A stretch of DNA of 18,739 nt, from the NCBI GenBank assembly GCA_023261605.1, contig JAHFOP010000002.1, positions 20,185-38,923 of the forward strand, read 5' to 3'. Position 1 is the stretch's first letter, and every line of letters begins with the position of its first letter. Below are positions 1 to 6,316 of this stretch, piece by piece. Source of the DNA: Candidatus Moraniibacteriota bacterium (GTDB lineage: Bacteria; Patescibacteriota; Minisyncoccia; Moranbacterales; UBA2206). The translations under genes and the position numbers were made by a program. A model generated the notes under the pieces. That model ran no database searches, was not told the origin of the DNA, and saw nothing but the letters and a program-made list of their open reading frames with translations.

Positions 1-23
1 AAATAAACTTTTATCAGGTAAAT

Positions 24-29
24 TATAAT
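24..29 (+). promoter_or_regulatory. -10 box of the DUF4012 gene
   Basis: A perfect TATAAT ends six bases before the ATG at 36, so the predicted transcription start falls on the start codon itself. There is no Shine-Dalgarno sequence. The expected -35 position lies at the very edge of the window and shows no TTGACA, so only the -10 half is supported. The same spacing recurs at yidD and thpR. Confidence 0.55.
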
Positions 30-35
30 AATCAT

Positions 36-1397
36 ATGGCTAAACAATACTCAAAAAAATTCTGGATCATTTTCTGGTCAATTTCGATCGTTTTTCTGGC
101 TGGTTTCTGGTTAGTTCTGCAATTCAAAAATAATCCCGGTGGCACAATAAAAGCCGCCATTGATTGGGTGCCATGGCTCAGTAATAAGGAAGAATTGAAA
201 TCCGTGGCCTACTTCGGGAATTATTTAGTGAAGCAGGATGATCAGGAAAAAACTTTTATGATTCTTTTCCAGAATAATATGGAGCTTCGCCCAGGCGGCG
301 GATACATCGGCAGTTTTGGAATTTTGAAAATGAAAAACGGACACGTGACACTTTTGCAAACCCATGACCTGTCGAACTTTGACGGTCGCGTGCCCAATGG
401 CATTCCGACACCCTATCCAATGAAAGAAACTTTGAATGTTTCTGATTGGAAATTGCGCGACTCCAATTGGTCGCCAGACTTTGCCACAAACGCTGAAAAA
501 GCCGACTATTTCTATCATCTGGGACAAGGCCAAGAAAAATTTGATGGCATCGTAGCGATCAACACGGATGTTTTGACATCGTTTTTGAAAGTGACTGGGC
601 CGATCACCCTCGCGGATTATCCCGGCACATATGACAGCGAAAACGCTATTTTGAATTTGGAATATCAAGTGGAGAAGGGTTATGCCACGCAAGGCATTGA
701 CAAAGGGGACAGAAAAACGGTCATGAACGAACTGGCAGATGCCATCATGGCGCGTGTCGCAACTTTCAGCGTTTCACAAAAGATCGATCTGGCGAAAATC
801 ATTCTGTCCGATTTGAATCAAAAGGATGTTCAGTTGTATTTCAAAGACGCTACTCTCGAAAACTATGCCAAAAATGTCGGTTGGTCAGGGAACATCAATC
901 AAGATTGGAAAGGGGATTATCTGGCGATGACAGACGCCAACCTTGGCGCGTTCAAAAGTGATTATTACATGAAGCGCGATTTCAATTACACAGTTGATTT
1001 GACCGGCGACACACCAAAGGCTGATTTGAAAATCACTTACACGCACACCGGCAAAGTCAAAGATTGGATGACTCGCGATTATCTGACTTATTTGCGCGTC
1101 TATGTGCCAAATGGCGCGTGGCTGGAAAATTCCAACGGCTTGGACGGCAACATTCAATATGGCACAGAGCTCGGGAAAAAATATTTCGGCTCAATCGTGA
1201 AAGTGCCACTCGGCGAGACCCGCACTGTGGAAATCTCATATACTTTGCCGGCTTCGGTCTCGAATAATTACGATTTGCTTATCCAGAAAGAATCCGGTCT
1301 TGGCAATATTCCCGGTAAAGTTACAGTTATTCAAAAAGACGGCCAATCAAAAGTTTATGATATTAGTTTGGACAAAGATTGGAAGTTGGTGAAATAA
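36..1397 (+). CDS. DUF4012 domain-containing membrane-anchored protein
   Basis: This 453-residue protein has one N-terminal membrane segment (about residues 10-29) and a large, presumably extracytoplasmic domain. The DUF4012 hallmark is at residues 79-95: the motif NNMELRPGGGYIGSFG, followed by a threonine/leucine-rich strand. A later block, WSPDF at 145-149 and FDGIVAINTDVL at 169-180, is also typical of the family. The biochemical function of DUF4012 is unknown. The family is frequent in Patescibacteria, and a cell-surface or envelope role is only inferred from the topology. The ATG follows a TATAAT box by six bases with no SD, so a leaderless mRNA is likely. No U-tract terminator follows, only a strong 15-bp hairpin at 1416-1450. 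Family assignment is firm; role is not known. Confidence 0.85.
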   Translation: MAKQYSKKFWIIFWSISIVFLAGFWLVLQFKNNPGGTIKAAIDWVPWLSNKEELKSVAYFGNYLVKQDDQEKTFMILFQNNMELRPGGGYIGSFGILKMKNGHVTLLQTHDLSNFDGRVPNGIPTPYPMKETLNVSDWKLRDSNWSPDFATNAEKADYFYHLGQGQEKFDGIVAINTDVLTSFLKVTGPITLADYPGTYDSENAILNLEYQVEKGYATQGIDKGDRKTVMNELADAIMARVATFSVSQKIDLAKIILSDLNQKDVQLYFKDATLENYAKNVGWSGNINQDWKGDYLAMTDANLGAFKSDYYMKRDFNYTVDLTGDTPKADLKITYTHTGKVKDWMTRDYLTYLRVYVPNGAWLENSNGLDGNIQYGTELGKKYFGSIVKVPLGETRTVEISYTLPASVSNNYDLLIQKESGLGNIPGKVTVIQKDGQSKVYDISLDKDWKLVK

Positions 1398-1415
1398 CAG
1401 TCCAGAAACTCCTCA

Positions 1416-1450
1416 GGGAGTCCAACTCCCATAAGGGGAGTTGGACTCCC
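1416..1450. repeat. 15-bp perfect inverted repeat (hairpin) after the DUF4012 gene
   Basis: The arms 1416-1430 and 1436-1450 are perfectly complementary (each GC-rich, containing GGGAGT and ACTCCC) around a 5-nt loop ATAAG. It starts 18 bases after the DUF4012 stop codon. No T-run follows on the + strand, so it is not a classical intrinsic terminator. It could act as a 3'-end stabiliser or attenuating structure, or be a palindromic repeat of its own. Confidence 0.7.
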
Positions 1451-1455
1451 ACACG

Positions 1456-1536
1456 TTGTCATTCCCGTGTATACGGGAATCTAGCCACGAAGCACTAAGT
1501 TTCTACACTGGATTCCTGCCTACGCAGGAATGACAA
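1456..1536. repeat. Palindromic repeat element A (81 bp, MITE/REP-doublet-like)
   Basis: The element is bounded by perfect 10-bp terminal inverted repeats, TTGTCATTCC (1456-1465) and GGAATGACAA (1527-1536). Each end contains its own 8-bp hairpin with a 4-nt loop: ATTCCCGT/ACGGGAAT around GTAT, and ATTCCTGC/GCAGGAAT around CTAC. Paired ATTCCC...GGGAAT hairpins of this type are widespread bacterial intergenic repeats. The inner sequence GGGAATCTAGCCAC resembles element C near 16634. Element B at 4111 shares the TGTCATTC end. No coding capacity. Confidence 0.75.
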
Positions 1537-1592
1537 AAAAACCGTATCTTTAAAAGCGCCGGACAATGTTTCCGGTAAATCTTTAACAAAAG

Positions 1593-1598
1593 AAGGAG
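1593..1598 (+). promoter_or_regulatory. Strong Shine-Dalgarno of the 171-residue orphan
   Basis: AAGGAG lies nine bases before the ATG at 1608 in a purine-rich stretch. This is unlike the housekeeping genes in the window, which lack an SD, and it fixes the start codon. Confidence 0.8.
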
Positions 1599-1607
1599 AG
1601 AGAGGTA

Positions 1608-2123
1608 ATGGAAAATCAGACGAATTATTTGGTGATTGGGCTGGGTACTGCGTTAATCTGCATGTTCTTTCTGGTTGTTTTTATGGGAATCAAGTTGTAT
1701 ATGATTAAACGAGAGTTTATAGAAATCGTGCAATTCTCAAAAGATGAGTTTGCGAAGAGATTGAGCAGTGTTTTATATGAAGTAATAACAATACTGCTCA
1801 TGAAATTCGACGGCAACATAGAAGATAAAGAAATGAGCGACCGTTTCCGAGCAAAAACGAAAGAAATCATGGTTCCTGGGTGTGAGTGGGTAAGGCTTTC
1901 TGGAGTGGAGGACTTTTTCAAAACATTCGAGAGAGCAACGAGAAACATTCCCGAGTCGCAAACCAACGCTACCAGATGTTCCGGGCTTTGTATGAGCAGT
2001 ATGCGCACTCTTAGAGGCTGGTCAAACGTTAACAATATGCACGATCTAATCTTTTGCGTAAAAGGAGCTGGCAATCAAGAAAATGCATGGTACGCTCTTT
2101 TGAGTGATTTGAGTAACCACTAA
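1608..2123 (+). CDS. Hypothetical one-TM membrane protein
   Basis: I do not recognise this 171-residue protein. Residues 7-30 form one hydrophobic helix, followed by a basic stretch (KLYMIKREF), which suggests a short outside N-terminus and a cytoplasmic domain. The soluble part is mixed helical, with five cysteines (92, 124, 128, 150 and the membrane C18) but no clear metal motif. A strong AAGGAG SD nine bases upstream fixes the start. An excellent intrinsic terminator at 2139-2182 ends the unit, so it is probably monocistronic. The promoter is not clear; the leader runs through the 3' edge of repeat element A and carries TCTTTAACAAAA (1580-1591), also found in the leader of the gene at 17576. 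An ORF on the opposite strand (1625-2074) is rejected because it has no SD and no homology signal. Confidence 0.75.
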   Translation: MENQTNYLVIGLGTALICMFFLVVFMGIKLYMIKREFIEIVQFSKDEFAKRLSSVLYEVITILLMKFDGNIEDKEMSDRFRAKTKEIMVPGCEWVRLSGVEDFFKTFERATRNIPESQTNATRCSGLCMSSMRTLRGWSNVNNMHDLIFCVKGAGNQENAWYALLSDLSNH

Positions 2124-2138
2124 AAGCTCGGCTTTAGG

Positions 2139-2182
2139 AAGAAACCTTACTGAAGAATTTATTCAGTAAGGTTTCTTTTTTT
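2139..2182. terminator. Bidirectional intrinsic terminator
   Basis: A perfect 14-bp stem, GAAACCTTACTGAA (2141-2154) with TTCAGTAAGGTTTC (2162-2175), encloses a 7-nt loop and extends by two A-T pairs. A T-run follows at 2176-2182. It sits between the convergent orphan gene (+) and PEGA gene (-) and overlaps the last codon of the latter. The upstream AA on the + strand gives only a short U-tract in the minus direction, so termination is stronger for the + gene. Confidence 0.9.
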
Positions 2183-3659
2183 ATCCGCCAATTCCTATTC
2201 GGCCGAGTATGGAAGTTTTTTCGGGGAAGATGATGGAATTTAGGTCAGTAGAATTGTCTTTAGTGTCGGTGAAGAAAAGGTTGCCGAGGAAACTGTTGTA
2301 GATTACGAAAGGATTTTCCAATTTAGTGTTCAGGATATCCATGCAGTTTTTGTGGTCGCGCGGATCAAGTTCGATGATTTTGACGTATGGTCCAACGCTG
2401 AAAACGATATGTTCATAGTCATAGAACCACTGGATATTTTTCACTGATTGAGAATAGCGCGTGACATTTTCCATGGTGTCTTCGGCGCGGTCAGGCTGGG
2501 ACAATTCGTCGCGCAAATAGTAAACGGAAATTTCGTTGTCCGACCAGAAAAGCAATTTTTTGCCGTCATCGGAAAAATGTGTTTCCAAGATGTCATTGTT
2601 TAACTTGCGGAAATAGTCGTTATGTTCGCCTTGGTTGAAAATGTACAGATCATGATTTTCGGTTAGGATGGCAATGCGCGCGTCGTCATAGACCACCATA
2701 GTGGAAATCTTATTATCAGTGCCACCAGGAAAATTGTTGGTGATTTGGGACGGCTCCGAAGCACCGTCCAAAGTGTTTTTGAAAAGCAGATTATTGGAAG
2801 AAGTAGCATAATAGACAGTAGAGCCGGAGAGGTCATAAGCGAGTACGTCAGTAGCAATGACGGCAATATCGTCCTTAACCTTCAAATTGGCTCGGTAGAG
2901 CGTGCCTTGGTCCAAGAAGAACAAGAAGCCCTTGTTTTTAGAATCCCAGCGTACGTTGGAAATGGAGTTTTTGCCCAAAAATTGACCAAGATCCAGCGTG
3001 CTTCTATCAGCCAAAGTGACGATAAAATAGTTGTAGGTTGTTTGGCCGGCCACCTCTTTTTTGACTGGTATGGAAAAAGCGGTTTCATCCGGTGACCATT
3101 CCAAGTTTTCTTTCCGCACCGTGCCGGCAAAATTCCAACCGGTGAAGTCAAAGGTATCGATGATTTTTTTAGCGCCGATATCAAAGATGCCCACGCTGGT
3201 TTTTTCAGTAGTCGACGCGGTGTAGGCCAAGAGTTTGTTTTTGGGTGAAAGAAAGAATTTTTCTATGCCGGGTGTGTCATAAACGATCCGGTCATAGTTA
3301 TTGCGTACGAGTAGAATGTTCCAAAATTCCGTAGCGAGTCCGCTATGCACGTCAATATTTTTATTCCAAGTTTGAAATCCTGAAGCGGAAACTTGGAAAT
3401 TGTATGGATCAGGCAAAAGTCCCGTAATGTTGTAGGAACTATTGATGCGATCCAGTTGCTTGGAAGCCGCCAGCGTCCCGTTTAATTTTACGTCCACTGT
3501 CTGAGGATTGGATTTGAAAGTAATAGTCCCACTATAGACAAAAACGCCTCGGTGGTAATCAAAACGATAGCCTCGGGCGCGCAGGAGTACAACAGGAACT
3601 GTCATTAAAAAAAGGACGACAAAGCTCCAAAATAATATCAATCTTTTCCATCTTTTCAT
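2181..3659 (-). CDS. PEGA-domain / beta-propeller membrane-anchored protein
   Basis: The 492-residue product has a single N-terminal membrane helix (residues 7-27) after a basic MKRWKR start. A PEGA-like domain follows (about 41-110: repeated short strands, NPQTVDVKLNG, then LPDPYNFQVSASGFQTW). The rest (about 120-490) is made of repeated strands of the TolB/WD40-like type, with blocks such as FFLSPKNKLLAYT, WSPDETAFSIP and HFSDDGKKLLFWS. PEGA domains are found on surface proteins and are often paired with propellers in Patescibacteria; the exact role is unknown. The promoter at 3667-3695 puts transcription within a base of the ATG, and no SD is present. It diverges from rplU, sharing the -35 heptamer. 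Domain call is good; function is inferred as envelope-associated. Confidence 0.85.
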   Translation of the reverse strand: MKRWKRLILFWSFVVLFLMTVPVVLLRARGYRFDYHRGVFVYSGTITFKSNPQTVDVKLNGTLAASKQLDRINSSYNITGLLPDPYNFQVSASGFQTWNKNIDVHSGLATEFWNILLVRNNYDRIVYDTPGIEKFFLSPKNKLLAYTASTTEKTSVGIFDIGAKKIIDTFDFTGWNFAGTVRKENLEWSPDETAFSIPVKKEVAGQTTYNYFIVTLADRSTLDLGQFLGKNSISNVRWDSKNKGFLFFLDQGTLYRANLKVKDDIAVIATDVLAYDLSGSTVYYATSSNNLLFKNTLDGASEPSQITNNFPGGTDNKISTMVVYDDARIAILTENHDLYIFNQGEHNDYFRKLNNDILETHFSDDGKKLLFWSDNEISVYYLRDELSQPDRAEDTMENVTRYSQSVKNIQWFYDYEHIVFSVGPYVKIIELDPRDHKNCMDILNTKLENPFVIYNSFLGNLFFTDTKDNSTDLNSIIFPEKTSILGRIGIGG

Positions 3660-3666
3660 ATCCTAA

Positions 3667-3695
3667 ATACTAGCGCGGATTTCGGATGTTGACAA
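3667..3695 (-). promoter_or_regulatory. Promoter of the PEGA gene (shares -35 with the rplU promoter)
   Basis: On the minus strand, TTGTCA (3695-3690) and TAGTAT (3672-3667) are separated by exactly 17 bases. The -10 ends seven bases before the ATG at 3659, predicting a leaderless or one-base-leader mRNA. The -35 is the complement of bases also used by the rplU -35. Confidence 0.75.
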
Positions 3696-3717
3696 GTGCC
3701 ACCGATTCAGATATAGT
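3689..3717 (+). promoter_or_regulatory. Promoter of rplU
   Basis: TTGACA (3689-3694), a 17-base spacer and TATAGT (3712-3717) form a near-consensus sigma70 promoter. Transcription should start near 3724, giving a leader of about 23 bases without an SD. The TTGACAA heptamer at 3689-3695 also serves the minus-strand PEGA promoter. Confidence 0.85.
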
Positions 3718-3746
3718 ATCTAGGTAATATTTTACTTAAAACAGTT

Positions 3747-4052
3747 ATGTTAGCTATCATAAAAACCGGCGGAAAACAGTATAAAGTGGCCGTGGGAGAC
3801 AAAATTAAGGTGGAAAAATTGGAAGGCGAAACCGGCACTGGCGTGGTTTTTTCCGAAGTACTTTTCCTTGGGGATGAAAAAGATGTCAAAATCGGCACGC
3901 CGTTTTTGGAGGGCGCCAAAGTAGAAGGCAAAATCATTGAAACTTCCAAACAGAAAAAAGTCGTGGGCATGAAATTCAAAGCTAAAAAAAGATACCGAGT
4001 AAAATTCGGACACAGACAAACGATGACAGAAGTGGAAATTACGAAGATATAA
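3747..4052 (+). CDS. rplU: 50S ribosomal protein L21
   Basis: L21 is an early-binding large-subunit protein that contacts 23S rRNA and L20. The 101-residue length is normal for the family. The start MLAIIKTGGKQYKV and the C-terminal RNA-binding signature KFKAKKRYRVKFGHRQ (about residues 77-92) are diagnostic. It is usually followed by rpmA (L27) and often obgE, but here it stands alone between its own strong promoter and a clear terminator at 4070-4098; obgE lies about 6 kb away. There is no SD; the short leader is A/T rich. Assignment is certain. Confidence 0.97.
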   Translation: MLAIIKTGGKQYKVAVGDKIKVEKLEGETGTGVVFSEVLFLGDEKDVKIGTPFLEGAKVEGKIIETSKQKKVVGMKFKAKKRYRVKFGHRQTMTEVEITKI

Positions 4053-4069
4053 TAGAAAAACTTTATAGT

Positions 4070-4098
4070 AAAAAACGAACCCACAGGTTCGTTTTTTT
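4070..4098. terminator. Intrinsic terminator after rplU
   Basis: CGAACC (4076-4081) and GGTTCG (4086-4091) pair around the loop CACA. A-rich sequence on the left and T7 (4092-4098) on the right extend the stem and form the U-tract. The A/T symmetry makes it usable from the recR side too. Confidence 0.92.
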
Positions 4099-4110
4099 AA
4101 TACTTTAATT

Positions 4111-4260
4111 TGTCATTCTGAGCGTAGCGTAGCGAAGTCGAAGAATCTGCCTGGTGTAACTACTAGTTTTACTATAAATCACAAAAAGAGAGGTGATATA
4201 AGGCAGATCCTTCGACTGCGTTCGTCGCCTCATTGGCGACTCACTCCGCTCAGGATGACA
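4111..4260. repeat. MITE-like inverted-repeat element B (150 bp)
   Basis: The ends TGTCATTCTGAGCG (4111-4124) and CGCTCAGGATGACA (4247-4260) are inverted repeats with one mismatch. A second complementary block follows inside: AGTCGAAGAATCTGCCT (4136-4152) against 4201-4217, with one mismatch. The right arm has about 24 extra bases including GTCGCCTCATTGGCGAC, itself a hairpin. The core at 4153-4200 is AT-rich and non-coding. The element lies between the rplU terminator and the 3' end of recR. Elements with TGTCATTCTGAGCG ends are common in diverse bacteria. No target duplication was recognised. Confidence 0.75.
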
Positions 4261-4284
4261 GCGAGGTGCTAGATTGAAATTTTT

Positions 4285-4872
4285 CTAGTTTCTATTCATA
4301 ATCGCGCTACTCAGTGTCAGTTCATCCGCGTATTCGATGTCGCCACCGGTGGAGAGGCCACGGGCGAGGCGAGTGACTTTGATTCCAAGGGGTTTTATCA
4401 TCCTGGCGACATAGAGTGAAGTGGCATCGCCTTCGGTGGTCGGGTTCATGGCCAAGATAATTTCTTCAGTTTTTTCGTCCTGAATGCGTTTTTCCAGTTC
4501 CTTGAGACGGAGCTGGTTCTGATCGGAATTTTTGAGACCGCCTAGCGTCCCGCCCAGAACATGATAGAGACCGGAATATTTTTTGGTTTTTTCAATTGCC
4601 ACAATATCTAGCGGTTCTTCTACGACGCAAATTTTTTTCAAGTCGCGATGCGAGTCTTGGCAGATGCCACATAAACTTTCTTCACTGATATTGGCACACT
4701 TGGAACATAGACGCAGACTAATCTTCAAATTGGCAAGTGTAGCGCCGAAATCATCCAAAGAAATTTTGTCTTGTTTGAAAAGATACAACACTAGCCGCTC
4801 GGCCATTTTTGGTCCGACAGAGGGGAGGGAAGCGAAATAATCGATAAGTTTTTTGAAAGATTTGGGATACAT
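4285..4872 (-). CDS. recR: Recombination mediator protein RecR
   Basis: RecR works with RecF/RecO to load RecA on gapped DNA in the RecFOR repair pathway. The 195 residues (family about 200) contain the N-terminal helix-hairpin-helix (PSVGPKMAERLVLYL, about 17-31) and a four-Cys zinc finger (C56, C59, C68, C71: CSKC...CGIC). A Toprim domain follows, with VVEEPLDIVAIE and AMNPTTEGDATSLYV, and the C-terminal signature LARGLSTGGDIEYADELTL. The usual ISPL motif is replaced by TLGGLKNSD, a modest deviation. The ATG is 13 bases after dnaB, so it is read from the dnaB promoter. Neither dnaX nor recO is adjacent. Confidence 0.95.
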   Translation of the reverse strand: MYPKSFKKLIDYFASLPSVGPKMAERLVLYLFKQDKISLDDFGATLANLKISLRLCSKCANISEESLCGICQDSHRDLKKICVVEEPLDIVAIEKTKKYSGLYHVLGGTLGGLKNSDQNQLRLKELEKRIQDEKTEEIILAMNPTTEGDATSLYVARMIKPLGIKVTRLARGLSTGGDIEYADELTLSSAIMNRN

Positions 4873-4885
4873 AAAATTAGTTAAC

Positions 4886-6250
4886 TTATTCTGTGTGGAC
4901 TTTTTCTAGGGATTTGAAAGTGGTTGAGTTTTCATTGAAGTAGAGTGACATGCGTCCAATGGGACCATTTCGGTGTTTGGCGATGTGGACTTCCACAATA
5001 TTTTTGTTTGGTGTGTCTGGTTTTTCGCGATCTTCGCGGTAGAGGAACATCACGATGTCGGCGTCCTGCTCGATGGAACCAGATTCGCGCAGATCGGACA
5101 GCTTGGGAATTTGCGGACTGCGCGATTCGACGGAACGTGACAATTGAGAAAGAGCAATGATTGGGATATTGAGTTCGCGGGCTAGTTGTTTCAAAGCGCG
5201 AGAAATTTCTGACACTTCATTCACTCGATTGTCTCCACCACCACCTCTTCGGCCTTCCATGAGCTGCAGATAGTCAATAATGATCACGCCAACATTGTGT
5301 TCTGATTGCAAACGGCGTGCCATAGTGCGCATTTCCATCACGTTAGCTGAACCGGCGTCGTCGATGTAAATCGGAGCCTCGGAAAGCACGCCCATGGCGT
5401 CGCCGATGCGCTGAAAGTCATTGTCGCCGTCACCGGTTTTCAGGCGTCCGGTACGCAGTCGCCACAGGTCCACACCGGATTCCGCCGCCAGCATCCTATC
5501 AACCAATTGATCCGAGCCCATTTCCAGTGAAAAAATGCCAACTGGAATTTTCTCTTTCACGGCGATTTGCCGAGCGAAATCTAGGGCGAGAGTCGTTTTT
5601 CCAATCGAAGGGCGCGCCGCCAAAATGATCAGATCGGATTTTTGGAAGCCGGCTAAAATGCCATCCAAATCAGGATAGCCAGAAGGGACACCGCGCAATT
5701 TGTGATCGCCTTTATGCAATTCGTCGATGCGATTGAAAGCGGATTCCAAGATAGACTTGATTGGTACAAAATCTTGCTTGATGAATTTTTGTGAAACACT
5801 GAAAAGTTTTTGTTCTGCTTCATCCAGAATTTTTTCCACGTCCTCGCCTTCTTCATAGCCCAAACTGACGATTTCTGACGCGGCGAGAATCAACTTTCGC
5901 AGTGTGGATTTTTTCTGCACCACTTTGGCATAATGAACAATATTGGCACTGGACGGCACACTATTCACCAATTCAGTCAAATAGCTGGAACCACCCACCA
6001 CGTCCAATTGATTTTTTTCTTCTAGGCGATTGGAGAGTGATAGCACATCAATCGGTTCGCGTTTCTCATAGAGTTCTATCATGGCTTGGTATATCAAATT
6101 GTGATCATCGCGATAGAAATCGCCTTGACGAATCAAATTAGCAATCTTAATAACTGCGTCTTTGTCCAGCATTAAAGAGCCTAAAACTGATTTTTCAGCT
6201 TCAATATTTTGCGGCGGGAGCTTCAAATTTTCATTAGAGGTTTTCGCCAT
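4886..6250 (-). CDS. dnaB: Replicative DNA helicase DnaB
   Basis: The hexameric 5'-3' helicase that unwinds DNA at the replication fork. The 454 residues show the N-terminal DnaB domain (about 12-112; LPPQNIEAEKSVLGSLMLD) and the RecA-like C-terminal domain. Walker A is ARPSIGKTT (212-220), Walker B is VIIIDYLQLM (322-331), and SQLSRSVESR plus the C-terminal FLYRED/IAKHRNGP blocks follow. No intein is present. I chose the ATG at 6250: a TTG nine codons upstream (6277) keeps the frame open, but that extension contains the -10 box TATAAT. No SD. The promoter at 6260-6287 gives a leader of only a few bases. recR follows 13 bases downstream. Confidence 0.96.
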   Translation of the reverse strand: MAKTSNENLKLPPQNIEAEKSVLGSLMLDKDAVIKIANLIRQGDFYRDDHNLIYQAMIELYEKREPIDVLSLSNRLEEKNQLDVVGGSSYLTELVNSVPSSANIVHYAKVVQKKSTLRKLILAASEIVSLGYEEGEDVEKILDEAEQKLFSVSQKFIKQDFVPIKSILESAFNRIDELHKGDHKLRGVPSGYPDLDGILAGFQKSDLIILAARPSIGKTTLALDFARQIAVKEKIPVGIFSLEMGSDQLVDRMLAAESGVDLWRLRTGRLKTGDGDNDFQRIGDAMGVLSEAPIYIDDAGSANVMEMRTMARRLQSEHNVGVIIIDYLQLMEGRRGGGGDNRVNEVSEISRALKQLARELNIPIIALSQLSRSVESRSPQIPKLSDLRESGSIEQDADIVMFLYREDREKPDTPNKNIVEVHIAKHRNGPIGRMSLYFNENSTTFKSLEKVHTE

Positions 6251-6259
6251 AGTTAATCT

Positions 6260-6287
6260 ATTATAACAGTCAGGCAAGATAAATCAA
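6260..6287 (-). promoter_or_regulatory. Promoter of dnaB-recR
   Basis: Minus strand: TTGATT (6287-6282), a 16-base spacer and a perfect TATAAT (6265-6260). Nine bases separate the -10 from the ATG at 6250, so the leader is about three bases. This promoter lies inside the possible TTG extension of dnaB and decides the start. Confidence 0.75.
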
Positions 6288-6307
6288 CTTGCGCTTTTGC
6301 ACAAGTT
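6286..6307. promoter_or_regulatory. Imperfect palindrome just upstream of the dnaB -35
   Basis: AACTTGCGC (6286-6294) and GCACAAGTT (6299-6307) pair 8 of 9 positions around TTTT, touching the dnaB -35 box. It lies 10 bases past the dusB stop codon. It could be an operator for dnaB or a weak dusB 3' structure; no proper U-tract follows on the minus strand. Confidence 0.35.
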
Positions 6308-6316
6308 ATTATGGAA

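Noticed and set aside
225..692. 155-codon open frame opposite the DUF4012 gene
   Set aside because: It lies opposite conserved DUF4012 codons, with no start signal.
1456..1536. Element A as a CRISPR repeat pair
   Set aside because: Only one inverted pair with different halves; no direct repeats or spacers and no cas genes.
1625..2074. 149-codon open frame opposite the 1608 gene
   Set aside because: No SD, no promoter and no recognisable sequence; the + strand gene has a strong SD and a terminator in the right direction.
4111..4260. Element B as a structured regulatory RNA or riboswitch
   Set aside because: It lies downstream of both neighbouring genes (convergent), so it leads no gene; the inverted-repeat ends fit a mobile repeat better.
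6251..6277. TTG start for dnaB
   Set aside because: The extension contains the -10 box TATAAT and is not family-like.
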